A stretch of DNA of 64,000 bases, taken from positions 56,175 to 120,174 of the forward strand of contig JAVBWK010000001.1 of assembly GCA_036677505.1 (NCBI GenBank), read 5' to 3'. The translations under genes and the position numbers were made by a program. The stretch comes from UBA2227 sp036677505. GTDB lineage: Bacteria > Bacillota_I > Bacilli_A > Erysipelotrichales > Erysipelotrichaceae. Under the pieces are notes generated by a model that saw only the letters and a list, made by a program, of their open reading frames with translations, made no database searches and had not been told where the DNA came from. Position 1 is the stretch's first letter. Each line of letters begins with the position of its first letter. Positions 52,316 through 61,384 of the stretch are shown in pieces.

Positions 52316-53569
52316 ATGAACAAAATTACCAAGATACTATTCGCACTTTTTTTGTCATTATTGCTCATTGCATGTTCTGCGAAAGTGGATGACCCTATCA
52401 TCGATGAGGAAAATCCAATCGGTGAAGAACCGGAGATCGTCTTTTACGATCCCGTAGAGACAAACAAGCCAAACACCGATTTTACACCTGCATTTGAAGG
52501 CCAGACGCGGATCAGCGGAATCAAAACGACTACACCTTATACTGTCACCATCGTTACAGAACAGCTCAGTGAACCTTGGGGAGTCGATGTGCTGCCTAAT
52601 GGAGATTTGGTCATCACCGAGAAGGATGGCAGTCTGAGAATCGTAAAACCTGATGGCACTGTTTCCAATGAAATCAAAGGCTTCCCATCAATCAATTCAA
52701 GCGGTCAGGGCGGGCTTCTGGATGTAGCCTTAAGCCCTAATTTTGATACAGATCGATTGTTGTATTTTACACTCTCCTTAAGATCGTCAAAAGGCTCTGT
52801 AACTGCTGTCGGCAAAGGGCGTTTATCAGAGGATCAGACAGCTCTCACTGATTTTCAGGTGATCTATGAAGCTCTTCCGTATTTCAATGGTGTCGGTCAC
52901 TACGGAAGCCGAATCGTATTTGATAAAGAAGGGTACTTATTTGTTTCAACGGGCGACCGTCAGAGTTTACAGACTCGGAATAATGCGCAGACCTTGGACA
53001 ACGGCCATGGTAAAGTGTTGAGAATCACAACTGATGGCCTGCCTGCCCCAGGCAATCCGTTTGTCAATCAAGCCAATACTCATCCCCATATTTATTCCTA
53101 TGGACATCGGAATGTTCAAGGTCTGGCCATTCATCCAAGAATAGGAGAATTATGGGCCAGTGAGATGGGACCACAAGGCGGCGATGAATTAAATCTCATT
53201 GAATCATCGAAGAACTATGGTTGGCCAATCATCGGTTATGGCGAGGAGTATAGCGGACAGCCGGTCGGTGAAGGTCTTACTCAGAAAGAAGGCATGGAAC
53301 AGCCTGTTTACTACTGGGATCCGGTAATTGCTCCTGCCGGTATGACGTTCTATGATTCAAAAGAAATTCCGGAGTGGGAATACAATGTATTTATCGGTGG
53401 TTTGCGCAGCCGTCATATCATCCGACTTATGATCAAAGATAATCGGGTCATCGGTGAAGAGCGCCTGTTAGAAGATCAAGGCCAGCGCTTCAGGGATATA
53501 GCCATGGGGTTGAGCGGTGAACTGTATGCCATCACGGACGAAGGAAGACTGTATCGAATCGGAAAATAA
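52316..53569 (+). CDS. Lipoprotein of the glucose/sorbosone dehydrogenase family
   Basis: A surface lipoprotein (lipobox LLIAC, Cys20) with a six-bladed beta-propeller of the glucose/sorbosone dehydrogenase family, also called aldose sugar dehydrogenase. Family motifs include EPWGVDVLPNGDLVITEKDG, GLLDVALSPNF, YSYGHRNVQGLAIHP and EMGPQGGDELNLI. Known relatives oxidise sugars with PQQ; no PQQ biosynthesis genes are in the window and cofactor use is unproven here. At 417 residues it is of usual length. It is a single gene with its own terminator. Confidence 0.88.
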   Translation: MNKITKILFALFLSLLLIACSAKVDDPIIDEENPIGEEPEIVFYDPVETNKPNTDFTPAFEGQTRISGIKTTTPYTVTIVTEQLSEPWGVDVLPNGDLVITEKDGSLRIVKPDGTVSNEIKGFPSINSSGQGGLLDVALSPNFDTDRLLYFTLSLRSSKGSVTAVGKGRLSEDQTALTDFQVIYEALPYFNGVGHYGSRIVFDKEGYLFVSTGDRQSLQTRNNAQTLDNGHGKVLRITTDGLPAPGNPFVNQANTHPHIYSYGHRNVQGLAIHPRIGELWASEMGPQGGDELNLIESSKNYGWPIIGYGEEYSGQPVGEGLTQKEGMEQPVYYWDPVIAPAGMTFYDSKEIPEWEYNVFIGGLRSRHIIRLMIKDNRVIGEERLLEDQGQRFRDIAMGLSGELYAITDEGRLYRIGK

Positions 53570-53592
53570 AACTACACGCAAGTGTAGTTTTT
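53569..53592. terminator. Bidirectional terminator
   Basis: Stem AAACTACAC / GTGTAGTTT with a 4-base loop between convergent genes. Confidence 0.88.
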
Positions 53593-54472
53593 AGTTGTTC
53601 TTCATTTTCTGAAAACGCCAGTAGTTGAGTGCGATAAATACAAGTGTTGAACTGATCAGATATAACACCATGATCGAAGGTGTCAGAAGAATGTCGCCGA
53701 TGTACAGGTCAATGCCCTGAAATTTCAGGTAATCTGTTAACACACTTGCAGGTGCTCCCGCAAATACCTGTTGAATCGGAGCTTCCATAAATACCTGACG
53801 TAAGAGAGAAGCTCCTTGAGATACCGGAATCAGATTCGAGACGATTTGAACTCCCTTCGGCAACACTCCCATCGGCACATAAGCCCCGGTGACAAATCCA
53901 ATCAGTGTACCGACGACCGTCGCAAAGGTTGACATGACGGAGGGATTATTAAAGAATGAAACAATGAACAGAACCATAAATGTTGAGGAAAGAATGCATA
54001 GCAGCAAATAAAACCCTATTCTTAGCAACTGGTCGAAAGTAAGCCATTCTCCTCCGGAGAACACAACATAAAGCTGTGAAATAATGACGATCGTAATCGA
54101 TATCATCAAAACAGTCAGAAACGTAGAGGTGATATATGACATAAACAACTGATAACGTTTAATAGGTGCGACCATAAAGTCATAAAATACTTTTCGGTTT
54201 TTATCCAGAACCATCTTGCCCAACGACCCGATAGACAATGTGACTGTGGACACAGCGACCAATCCGGCCATGACCCAGGCATTGACCAATGGTTTAATCC
54301 CTTCAACTGTCTGACCGATGGAGTACTCGATGTTTCTGACCTGCTGATCGGATAAAAAGAGCAAGTACAGTCCCAATATGATAATAACTGAAAGAAATGA
54401 GAAGAACACTTCCGTTTTATCCCGGAAAAACTGAAGAAGATTTCGTTTTGTTAATTGAATGATGGCTTTCAT
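53591..54472 (-). CDS. ABC-2 type transporter permease
   Basis: A 293-residue membrane protein with six predicted segments and the general shape of ABC-2 exporters such as DrrB. The segment VVGTLIGFVTGAYVPMGVLP is typical. The ATG at 54472 is chosen because of its GGGAGG site. It follows its ATPase partner with a gap of 2 bases. The substrate (drug, lipid or polysaccharide) cannot be told. Confidence 0.88.
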   Translation of the reverse strand: MKAIIQLTKRNLLQFFRDKTEVFFSFLSVIIILGLYLLFLSDQQVRNIEYSIGQTVEGIKPLVNAWVMAGLVAVSTVTLSIGSLGKMVLDKNRKVFYDFMVAPIKRYQLFMSYITSTFLTVLMISITIVIISQLYVVFSGGEWLTFDQLLRIGFYLLLCILSSTFMVLFIVSFFNNPSVMSTFATVVGTLIGFVTGAYVPMGVLPKGVQIVSNLIPVSQGASLLRQVFMEAPIQQVFAGAPASVLTDYLKFQGIDLYIGDILLTPSIMVLYLISSTLVFIALNYWRFQKMKNN

Positions 54473-54474
54473 AA

Positions 54475-55389
54475 TCAATCCTCCCGAATATTCTTTCCGG
54501 TCAGCGTGATGAACACTGTATCCATATTGCCCTCAAGAACTTCAAATGAAGTGATCATCGGTCGGATGGTGTCCAATACGGACAGTGATTGTGCTGAGTT
54601 TTGAGTATAAACTTTAATGACGTCATTACTTACTTTATGAGTAAATCCGAGTGTCTCAATTTTCTTTAGTGCTTCTGTCATATCGGTCGGCAATACCCGG
54701 ACAACATTGGACGTATATTGCCGCTTCAACTGGCTTGGAGTATCACAAACGATCAACTTGCCTTGATCAATGATTGCTACCCGATCTGCCCGCTCCGCCT
54801 CTTCCATATAATGCGTCGTAAGAAAAATCGTGGTCTGATTGTTCTTTCGTATATTATTGATGACATCCCATACCCGCTTACGGGTCTGAGGATCCAATCC
54901 GGTCGTCGGCTCATCCAAAAATAATAACTGTGGCGAGTGAATCAAGGCCCTGGCGATGTCTGCACGCCGACGCTGCCCGCCTGAACATTTTCCATAGGGT
55001 TTATCCGCAATCTCACCAAGTCCGATCATCTGGTCCAATTCTTCGTATTTCCTATTGAAATCAGCTTGACTCAATCCGTAGAATCCCGCACGAATCCGCA
55101 TGTTTTCCTTGACTGTAAGCAGATCATCCAAGAAAGAATACTGAAATACGACACCTATACTTTTACGGATGTCGTCATCATTCTTCCCCATAACATAACC
55201 GTTGACAATAATTTCGCCTTCGGTCGGTTGAAGAAGTGTCGTACACATGTTAATGGTTGTAGATTTGCCAGCACCATTTGGACCTAGAAACGCAAAAAAC
55301 TCACCTTTTTCTACATGAAGATTCAGTTGATCAACAGCTTTTAAGTTTCCAAAATGCTTCGATAGATTTTTTACTTCGAGTATCATCAT
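54475..55389 (-). CDS. ABC transporter ATPase, DrrA-like exporter type
   Basis: A 304-residue ATPase with Walker A GPNGAGKSTTINM, signature CSGGQRRRADIARAL, Walker B LLFLDEPTTGLD and the switch His in TTHYMEEAERAD. The C-terminal part (from about residue 225) is the extra domain of DrrA-type exporters. It pairs with the adjacent ABC-2 permease. GGAG lies close to the first of two ATGs. Confidence 0.93.
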   Translation of the reverse strand: MMILEVKNLSKHFGNLKAVDQLNLHVEKGEFFAFLGPNGAGKSTTINMCTTLLQPTEGEIIVNGYVMGKNDDDIRKSIGVVFQYSFLDDLLTVKENMRIRAGFYGLSQADFNRKYEELDQMIGLGEIADKPYGKCSGGQRRRADIARALIHSPQLLFLDEPTTGLDPQTRKRVWDVINNIRKNNQTTIFLTTHYMEEAERADRVAIIDQGKLIVCDTPSQLKRQYTSNVVRVLPTDMTEALKKIETLGFTHKVSNDVIKVYTQNSAQSLSVLDTIRPMITSFEVLEGNMDTVFITLTGKNIRED

Positions 55390-55465
55390 CTCAACTCCTT
55401 TACACCACTATAATAAATCAATATACCTCGCCTGTCAATGTATATTTTATATTTATGTATATTTA

Positions 55466-55492
55466 ATTAAAAGAAAACTCCCTTGCGGGAGT
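55466..55492 (-). terminator. Terminator after lysS
   Basis: Stem ACTCCC / GGGAGT with a 4-base loop and T-rich tail on the minus strand. Confidence 0.82.
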
Positions 55493-55496
55493 AGAT

Positions 55497-56990
55497 TTAC
55501 TGTGAACGATGACGCATATGCGGGAACAGGATAACTTCACGAATGGTTTCGGAATTGGTCAGTAACATGACGAAACGGTCGATGCCAAATCCCAAACCAC
55601 CGGTCGGAGGCATACCGTATTCCAGTGCTTCAACAAAGTCTACATCCATTTCATTGGCTTCCTGATTCCCCAAGTCCTTTTCCTTCAGCTGTTCTTCAAA
55701 ACGCTGGCGCTGATCGATCGGATCGTTCAGTTCACTAAAGGCATTGGCATACTCACGACCGTCAATAAACAATTCGAAGCGGTCTGTAAAGCGAGGATCT
55801 TTCTCATTTTTCTTGGCCAAAGGCGAAATCTCGATCGGATGACCATAAACGAACGTCGGCTGAACCATCTTCTCCTCCGCAAAAGCTTCAAAGAATAAGT
55901 TGACGATATGTCCGAAACTGTGTTGATGTTTCAGAACCTCGACATTGTGAGCTTTGGCCAAAGCCAACGCTTCATCAAGACTGGTCACGGCATAGAAATC
56001 GACACCTATTGCCTCTTTGATTGCATCGACCATATGTATGCGACGATACGGCCCCTTAAGAGATATTTCCTTTTCTCCCCACTGAATTTCGGTGGTTTTC
56101 AATGTTTGGGTAGCTACAAACTCAACCATTCTTTCGATGGTATCCATCATGCCTTCCATATCCGAATAAGCGACATACGCCTCTACGGTCGTAAACTCCG
56201 GATTATGCTTCGGACTCATTCCTTCGTTACGGAACAATCGGCCGATTTCATAAACTCCCTCAAGTCCTCCCACGATCAACCGCTTCAATGGAAGTTCGGT
56301 AGCGATACGAAGGTAAAAGTCCATATCCAAGGTATTGTGATGGGTCACAAACGGACGAGCCGCAGCACCACCAAGAATCGGTGTCAGTACCGGAGTCTCG
56401 ACTTCGATCAACCCTTTACTATCAAAGTAGTTCTGAATGGCACGAATAATCTTTGGACGTAAAATAGCGATCTCTCTGGCCTTCTCATTGGTAATCAGAT
56501 CCACATACCGACGACGATAACGCTCTTCCACATCGGTCAGCCCATGAAATTTATCCGGCAACGGACGGAGTGCTTTGGTCAGATGAGTGATCTTCTCCGC
56601 TTTTACGGATAACTCTCCGTGATTGGTTCTGAAAACATCCCCTTCAATACCGACCATATCACCCAAATCGGCATCCATAAAATACTCAAACCAGAAATCA
56701 CCGACAGCATCTTTGCGTACATACACCTGGATCTGTCCGTCACGGTCTAGAAGATGCATGAATCCGGCTTTACCCATCAGTCGCTTGGTCATGATACGAC
56801 CGGCAATCTTGACTCTGACATCTGACATTTCATGGATTTCTTCTTTACTGAATGCATCGAATCGATCGATGATATCCTTGCTATGATGAGTCAGCTGAAA
56901 GGCTGTTCCAAATGGGTCAATCCCTTTTTCTCGCAATGCCTCCATTTTCTGGCGGCGAATGATTTCCTGCTCGCTTAATCCGTTGCTCAT
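55497..56990 (-). CDS. lysS: Lysyl-tRNA synthetase, class II
   Basis: It charges tRNA-Lys. An N-terminal OB anticodon-binding domain (about residues 55-150) precedes the class II core: motif 2 FRNEGMSPKHNPEFT and motif 3 GLGFGIDRFVMLLT. At 497 residues it has normal length. No T-box leader is seen before it. It ends the tilS-hpt-ftsH-hslO-dusB-lysS series, the common order in Bacillota. Confidence 0.97.
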   Translation of the reverse strand: MSNGLSEQEIIRRQKMEALREKGIDPFGTAFQLTHHSKDIIDRFDAFSKEEIHEMSDVRVKIAGRIMTKRLMGKAGFMHLLDRDGQIQVYVRKDAVGDFWFEYFMDADLGDMVGIEGDVFRTNHGELSVKAEKITHLTKALRPLPDKFHGLTDVEERYRRRYVDLITNEKAREIAILRPKIIRAIQNYFDSKGLIEVETPVLTPILGGAAARPFVTHHNTLDMDFYLRIATELPLKRLIVGGLEGVYEIGRLFRNEGMSPKHNPEFTTVEAYVAYSDMEGMMDTIERMVEFVATQTLKTTEIQWGEKEISLKGPYRRIHMVDAIKEAIGVDFYAVTSLDEALALAKAHNVEVLKHQHSFGHIVNLFFEAFAEEKMVQPTFVYGHPIEISPLAKKNEKDPRFTDRFELFIDGREYANAFSELNDPIDQRQRFEEQLKEKDLGNQEANEMDVDFVEALEYGMPPTGGLGFGIDRFVMLLTNSETIREVILFPHMRHRSQ

Positions 56991-57003
56991 ATGTACCTGC
57001 TTT

Positions 57004-57984
57004 CTAAATCAAACCTTCGATTTCCTTTTTATAATTCTCTATAATATTAACAAATTGTTGGTAGGTCGTCATCTGTGAAAACAGATTTTTGACTTTATGG
57101 CTGCTCGGCATGCCGCTGATATACCAACTGGCATGACTGCGCATTTCACGCATCGCCACATCCTCACCTTTTAGATCAACCAGCCGCTGCGCATGTTTCA
57201 GTGCCCAGGCAAACCGTTCGTTACGCTCAAAAGCATAATCAGCATTGCCATTCTCGATGGCAACTAAGATTTCCTTGATCAGCCACGGATTGCCCAATAC
57301 ACCGCGCGCAAGCATAATGGCGTCACAACCGGTATATTTTAACATATCCAAAGCATCCTGTGGGCGGAAAATATTCCCGTTACCGATGACCGGAATCGAC
57401 ACGCTGTCCTTTACAAGCTTAATTAAATCAAGATCGACATCTCCCTGATACATCTGAGACCTGGTGCGGCCATGAACCGCAAGGGCACTGGCACCGGCTT
57501 TCTCAAGTCCGATGGCCAACTCTTGAGCTATGATCGTGTTTTTGTCCCACCCGGTTCGTATCTTCACCGTTACTGGTTTTTTAACAGCCTTAACAACTTC
57601 CTCAACGATTTTTATGGCATGATCCGGACGTTTCAGTAATGAAGCACCGCCATTACCTTTAACGACTTTTGATACCGGACAGCCCATATTGATATCGATG
57701 ATGTCACAGTCGGTTTTTTGATCCATATAAACTGCCCCGGCAACCATGGTATCGATATCTTCACCAAACAACTGCAAGGAGAGTGGGTGCTCATTGGGAT
57801 CAACTTCACACATCCGAATCGTCTTTTCATTGCCATAAAACAGCGCTTTATCCGACACCATCTCCGTATAGATCAGTCCTGCCCCAAATTCCTTGGCTAC
57901 CGAACGAAAAGCAAGATTACTGACACCGGCCATCGGACCGACGACGACTTGATTGGCAATCGCTATGTCACGAATGTGCCACAT
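57004..57984 (-). CDS. dusB: tRNA-dihydrouridine synthase
   Basis: An FMN enzyme that reduces uridine in the tRNA D-loop. The motifs VVGPMAGVSNLAFR, DINMGCPVSKVVKGNGGASLL (split at GCPVSKV with the catalytic Cys) and HGRTRSQMYQG are typical. At 326 residues it has normal length. The ATG at 57984 follows AGGTG; it overlaps the hslO stop by 17 bases. Synteny before lysS supports DusB. Confidence 0.95.
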   Translation of the reverse strand: MWHIRDIAIANQVVVGPMAGVSNLAFRSVAKEFGAGLIYTEMVSDKALFYGNEKTIRMCEVDPNEHPLSLQLFGEDIDTMVAGAVYMDQKTDCDIIDINMGCPVSKVVKGNGGASLLKRPDHAIKIVEEVVKAVKKPVTVKIRTGWDKNTIIAQELAIGLEKAGASALAVHGRTRSQMYQGDVDLDLIKLVKDSVSIPVIGNGNIFRPQDALDMLKYTGCDAIMLARGVLGNPWLIKEILVAIENGNADYAFERNERFAWALKHAQRLVDLKGEDVAMREMRSHASWYISGMPSSHKVKNLFSQMTTYQQFVNIIENYKKEIEGLI

Positions 57985-58858
57985 GATCCACACCTTTTGT
58001 AAGTAAAATTTCTCTCAATTCTTCTTCTGAGAATATATACGATGTATTACAGAAATGACAAGTCAGCTCGCAGCCGTGATCTTCATAAATCATATCTTTC
58101 AAATCGAGCACTTCCAACGTCGTCAACGCATTTCTCATTCTTTCCTTCGTGCAAGAACATTCAAATTTGATCGGCTGTTCATGGAGTATTTCCACATCGT
58201 CATATAAAGCCAAAGCAATTTCTCTGGGTGTCATTCCTTCTTGAATCATCTGAGAGATCGGTTTTAAATGAGCAACGACATTTTCGGTGATCCGGATGTC
58301 TGCCTCATCTGCATCCGGCATCATTTGGATGATCAATGCACCGGACGCCAGAACAGAGGCATCCGTGTTGACCAACACACCGACACTGACCGCTGAAGGT
58401 GTCTGTTCGCTGACCGAGAAATAATAGGCCATATCATCGCCGATTTCGCCGGTCTGAAGTTCAACCGAAGAAGTAAAATCGGTTTTCATATTCAAGTCCT
58501 TGACAACATTGAGAAATCCTCGACCTACTGCACGACCGACATCCAGTTTTCCTGTTTTTTCATTTGTAATATTGACATAAGGATTACCCACCAATCCGCG
58601 GACATTGCCTTGATGATCTGCGTCGACAATGAGCGTTTTCAACGGTCCGTCTCCACGGATTGTCAGCGAAATTTTCTCCTGATCACTTTTAAGCATGCTT
58701 CCCATAAGAACGCCGGCACTTAAGAGTCTTCCTAAAGCGGCGGTCGCTGTTGGGAAGGTATCGTGACGCTGACGTGCATATTCAACCAATTCCGTGGTTT
58801 TACACACAAAGATTCGAATCCGTCCCTGGTGAGCCAATGCTCTTACCATTGTATCCAT
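57968..58858 (-). CDS. hslO: Redox-activated chaperone Hsp33
   Basis: A 296-residue chaperone turned on by oxidation. The C-terminal zinc switch has CSC (residues near 239) and CHFC, the CxC...CxxC pattern, intact. The ATG at 58858 is chosen by its AAAGGAG site and because it matches the usual N-terminus (MDTMVRALAHQGRIRIF). It follows ftsH after a terminator and overlaps dusB. Confidence 0.96.
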   Translation of the reverse strand: MDTMVRALAHQGRIRIFVCKTTELVEYARQRHDTFPTATAALGRLLSAGVLMGSMLKSDQEKISLTIRGDGPLKTLIVDADHQGNVRGLVGNPYVNITNEKTGKLDVGRAVGRGFLNVVKDLNMKTDFTSSVELQTGEIGDDMAYYFSVSEQTPSAVSVGVLVNTDASVLASGALIIQMMPDADEADIRITENVVAHLKPISQMIQEGMTPREIALALYDDVEILHEQPIKFECSCTKERMRNALTTLEVLDLKDMIYEDHGCELTCHFCNTSYIFSEEELREILLTKGVDHVAHS

Positions 58859-58877
58859 GATATCTTTCTCCTTTTGT

Positions 58878-58904
58878 TTAAAACACCCCTGTGACCAGGG
58901 GTGT
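58878..58904 (-). terminator. Terminator after ftsH
   Basis: Stem ACACCCCTG / CAGGGGTGT with a 4-base loop and a TTTT tail on the minus strand. Some read-through into hslO is likely because no promoter is seen between them. Confidence 0.85.
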
Positions 58905-58907
58905 GAA

Positions 58908-60800
58908 TTATGCTTGTGGTTCTTCTTGCTTAACTTCCTCTGATACAATTTCTTCAACCGGAGGTACCGGAACCGGTTTCCCGTTGAGCGGCTTGCCTTC
59001 ATACAGCAACATGATTTGCTCGTTGGTGAGCGTATCGTACTCAAGCAATGCTTCCGTGATGCGGTTCAACAAGTCCATATTCTCAAGAATGATCTTCTTG
59101 GCCGCTTCATAGCTTTCATCGATGATGCGACGGACTTCCTTGTCGATTTCAAATGCGATTTCACCGGAGTAATTCCGCTGTGCATTGTAATCACGACCCA
59201 AGAATACGTTTCCACCGCTCTTCTCATACTGAATCGGTCCAAGATGGCTCATACCATACACCATGACCATGTCACGGGCAATCGCTGTTGCACGTTCGAT
59301 ATCATTGAATGCGCCTGTTGAGATTTCCTTTAGCAGGATTTCCTCAGCAACGCGACCACCCAACAATCCGGTGATTTGAGCCGATAAATCCGTTTTTGTC
59401 ATCATCATACGTTCTTCACGCGGTGTCATCAGGTTGTATCCGCCCGCATTCCCACGAGGGATAATCGTAACCTTTTGAACCATATCGGCATCTTTGAGCA
59501 TCAAACCGATAATAGCATGTCCTGTTTCATGGATAGCAACCAAGCGACGCTCTTTCTCGGTGTATGTACGTGATTTCTTTGCCGGCCCCATGATGACTCG
59601 ATCGATCGCTTCATCCAAATGATGCATACGAATTAATGAGTCATTCTCACGCACAGCTAATATAGCAGCTTCATTCAGTACATTCTCCAAATCGGCACCC
59701 GAGAACCCCGGAGTACGCTTTGCCAATGCATCCAAATCTGTATCATCCGCAAGTTTCTTGTTACGGGCATGCACTTTCAAAATCGCCGTACGACCTTTAC
59801 GATCGGGCAGGCTGACCGTAATCTGACGGTCGAAACGCCCTGGTCGTAACAATGCCGGGTCCAAAACATCGGGACGATTGGTAGCGGCTACGATGACAAT
59901 TCCGGAATTATCCGTAATGCCATCCATCTCAACCAGCAACTGGTTTAAGGTTTGTTCACGCTCGTCATGTCCGCCACCCAAACCGGTACCGCGCTGACGG
60001 CCTACAGCATCGATTTCATCAATAAATATGATACACGGGGCGGTTTGTTGCGCCTTCTTGAACATGTCACGAACACGCGATGCACCGACACCGACAAACA
60101 TTTCCACAAAATCGGAACCCGAAATCGAGTAGAACGGAACATCGGCTTCTCCGGCGACCGCTTTTGCCAGCAATGTTTTACCGGTACCTGGAGCACCGAC
60201 AAGCAAGACACCCTTAGGAATGCGGGCACCCATGCGGGCAAAGCGCTTCGGGTTTTTCAAGTATTCAATAAGTTCAGCCATCTCTTCTTTTTCTTCGTCA
60301 CAACCTGCAACATCATCAAAACGGACTTTGATATTGCCTTCCAATCGGGCGCGCGTTTTGCCGAATTCAAATGCTTTATTGTTATTGCCGGAATTCATGC
60401 GTGTCAAAAGGAAAAAGGCAAAGGCCCCAAATAAGAGGAAAGGGACAATGTTGACCAGGGTATCGACCCATAGGTTGCTTTCATATGGATTGATGATCTT
60501 TATGGCAACTCCGTTAGCCACCAAATCCTCAATCAGCTGATTATTCTGAACTTCTGTATTGGCGATGGTCGCCTTAAATGTAACATCCGAAGAACCTTCT
60601 TTGTATTTCCCTCGAATATCGATGACTACATTGGAAACGCTGACTTCAGCTTCCGTAATCACGTCTCTGCGTACAAGATCCATAAACTCGTTATAATTGA
60701 GCTGTTTGATTTGATTGTTAGATGTAAACATCAACAAACTCATCATGGCAATCATAACGATGATATATGGAAGCATGTTTAACGCTCTGTTTCTGTTCAT
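58908..60800 (-). CDS. ftsH: ATP-dependent membrane zinc protease
   Basis: A hexameric protease that degrades membrane and some cytoplasmic proteins. Two N-terminal membrane segments (residues 7-24 and 112-132) flank an outer domain. The AAA module has Walker A GAPGTGKTLLAKA, FIDEIDAVGRQRG and the second region of homology NRPDVLDPALLRPGRFDR (split at DPALLRPG), and the zinc site is HETGH. At 630 residues it is of usual length. It lies between hpt and hslO. Confidence 0.97.
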   Translation of the reverse strand: MNRNRALNMLPYIIVMIAMMSLLMFTSNNQIKQLNYNEFMDLVRRDVITEAEVSVSNVVIDIRGKYKEGSSDVTFKATIANTEVQNNQLIEDLVANGVAIKIINPYESNLWVDTLVNIVPFLLFGAFAFFLLTRMNSGNNNKAFEFGKTRARLEGNIKVRFDDVAGCDEEKEEMAELIEYLKNPKRFARMGARIPKGVLLVGAPGTGKTLLAKAVAGEADVPFYSISGSDFVEMFVGVGASRVRDMFKKAQQTAPCIIFIDEIDAVGRQRGTGLGGGHDEREQTLNQLLVEMDGITDNSGIVIVAATNRPDVLDPALLRPGRFDRQITVSLPDRKGRTAILKVHARNKKLADDTDLDALAKRTPGFSGADLENVLNEAAILAVRENDSLIRMHHLDEAIDRVIMGPAKKSRTYTEKERRLVAIHETGHAIIGLMLKDADMVQKVTIIPRGNAGGYNLMTPREERMMMTKTDLSAQITGLLGGRVAEEILLKEISTGAFNDIERATAIARDMVMVYGMSHLGPIQYEKSGGNVFLGRDYNAQRNYSGEIAFEIDKEVRRIIDESYEAAKKIILENMDLLNRITEALLEYDTLTNEQIMLLYEGKPLNGKPVPVPPVEEIVSEEVKQEEPQA

Positions 60801-60820
60801 GCTTTCACACTCCTAACGAA

Positions 60821-61357
60821 TTAATAAAATTCATCCTTTAGTACCCCGACATAGGGTAAATTGCGATACTTTTCATCGAAATCCAATCCAAACCCGACGA
60901 CAAACTCATTGGGAATTTCAAAACCGATATAATCGGCAGTGATTTCGATGACACGGCGGCTTGGTTTATCAAGTAAGCTGACAATCTTAACTTCGGTCGC
61001 TCCTTTATTCAAAAGCAAGCGGGTGACCTCTTTGATCGTCCGTCCGGTATCGACGATATCTTCTACCAACAAAATACGTGTTCCCTTAATGGAACGGTCC
61101 AAGTCTTTGATAATACGGACATCTCCGATGGATTCTGTCCCCTCATAGGAAGATACATCCATGAAATCAAACTCGATATCTAAATCGATGTGTTTGATCA
61201 ACTCGGCCAAGAATGGGACCGAGCCCTTCAATACCGCAACCAGCAACGGGACTTCTCCAAGTGTGCGGTAGTCCTGACTGATCTTAGCTCCCAACTCTTT
61301 GCACTTCGCAACGATTTGATCTTCGCTGACCAGAATTTTCTTTAAATCTTGATGCAT
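60821..61357 (-). CDS. hpt: Hypoxanthine phosphoribosyltransferase
   Basis: A purine-salvage enzyme of 178 residues. The PRPP-binding motif VLLVEDIVDTGRTI is intact, and DFMDVSSYEGT holds the flexible loop. The C-terminal VGFGLDFDEKYRNLPYVGVL segment contacts the base. It lies between tilS and ftsH, the standard order, and may interact with them as in related bacteria. Confidence 0.96.
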   Translation of the reverse strand: MHQDLKKILVSEDQIVAKCKELGAKISQDYRTLGEVPLLVAVLKGSVPFLAELIKHIDLDIEFDFMDVSSYEGTESIGDVRIIKDLDRSIKGTRILLVEDIVDTGRTIKEVTRLLLNKGATEVKIVSLLDKPSRRVIEITADYIGFEIPNEFVVGFGLDFDEKYRNLPYVGVLKDEFY

Positions 61358-61384
61358 GATTGCATATCCTCCTGAAGATTGTTT

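Noticed and set aside
52316..53569. Firm call as PQQ glucose dehydrogenase
   Set aside because: The propeller family is clear but cofactor and substrate are not fixed by the sequence, and no PQQ genes are present.
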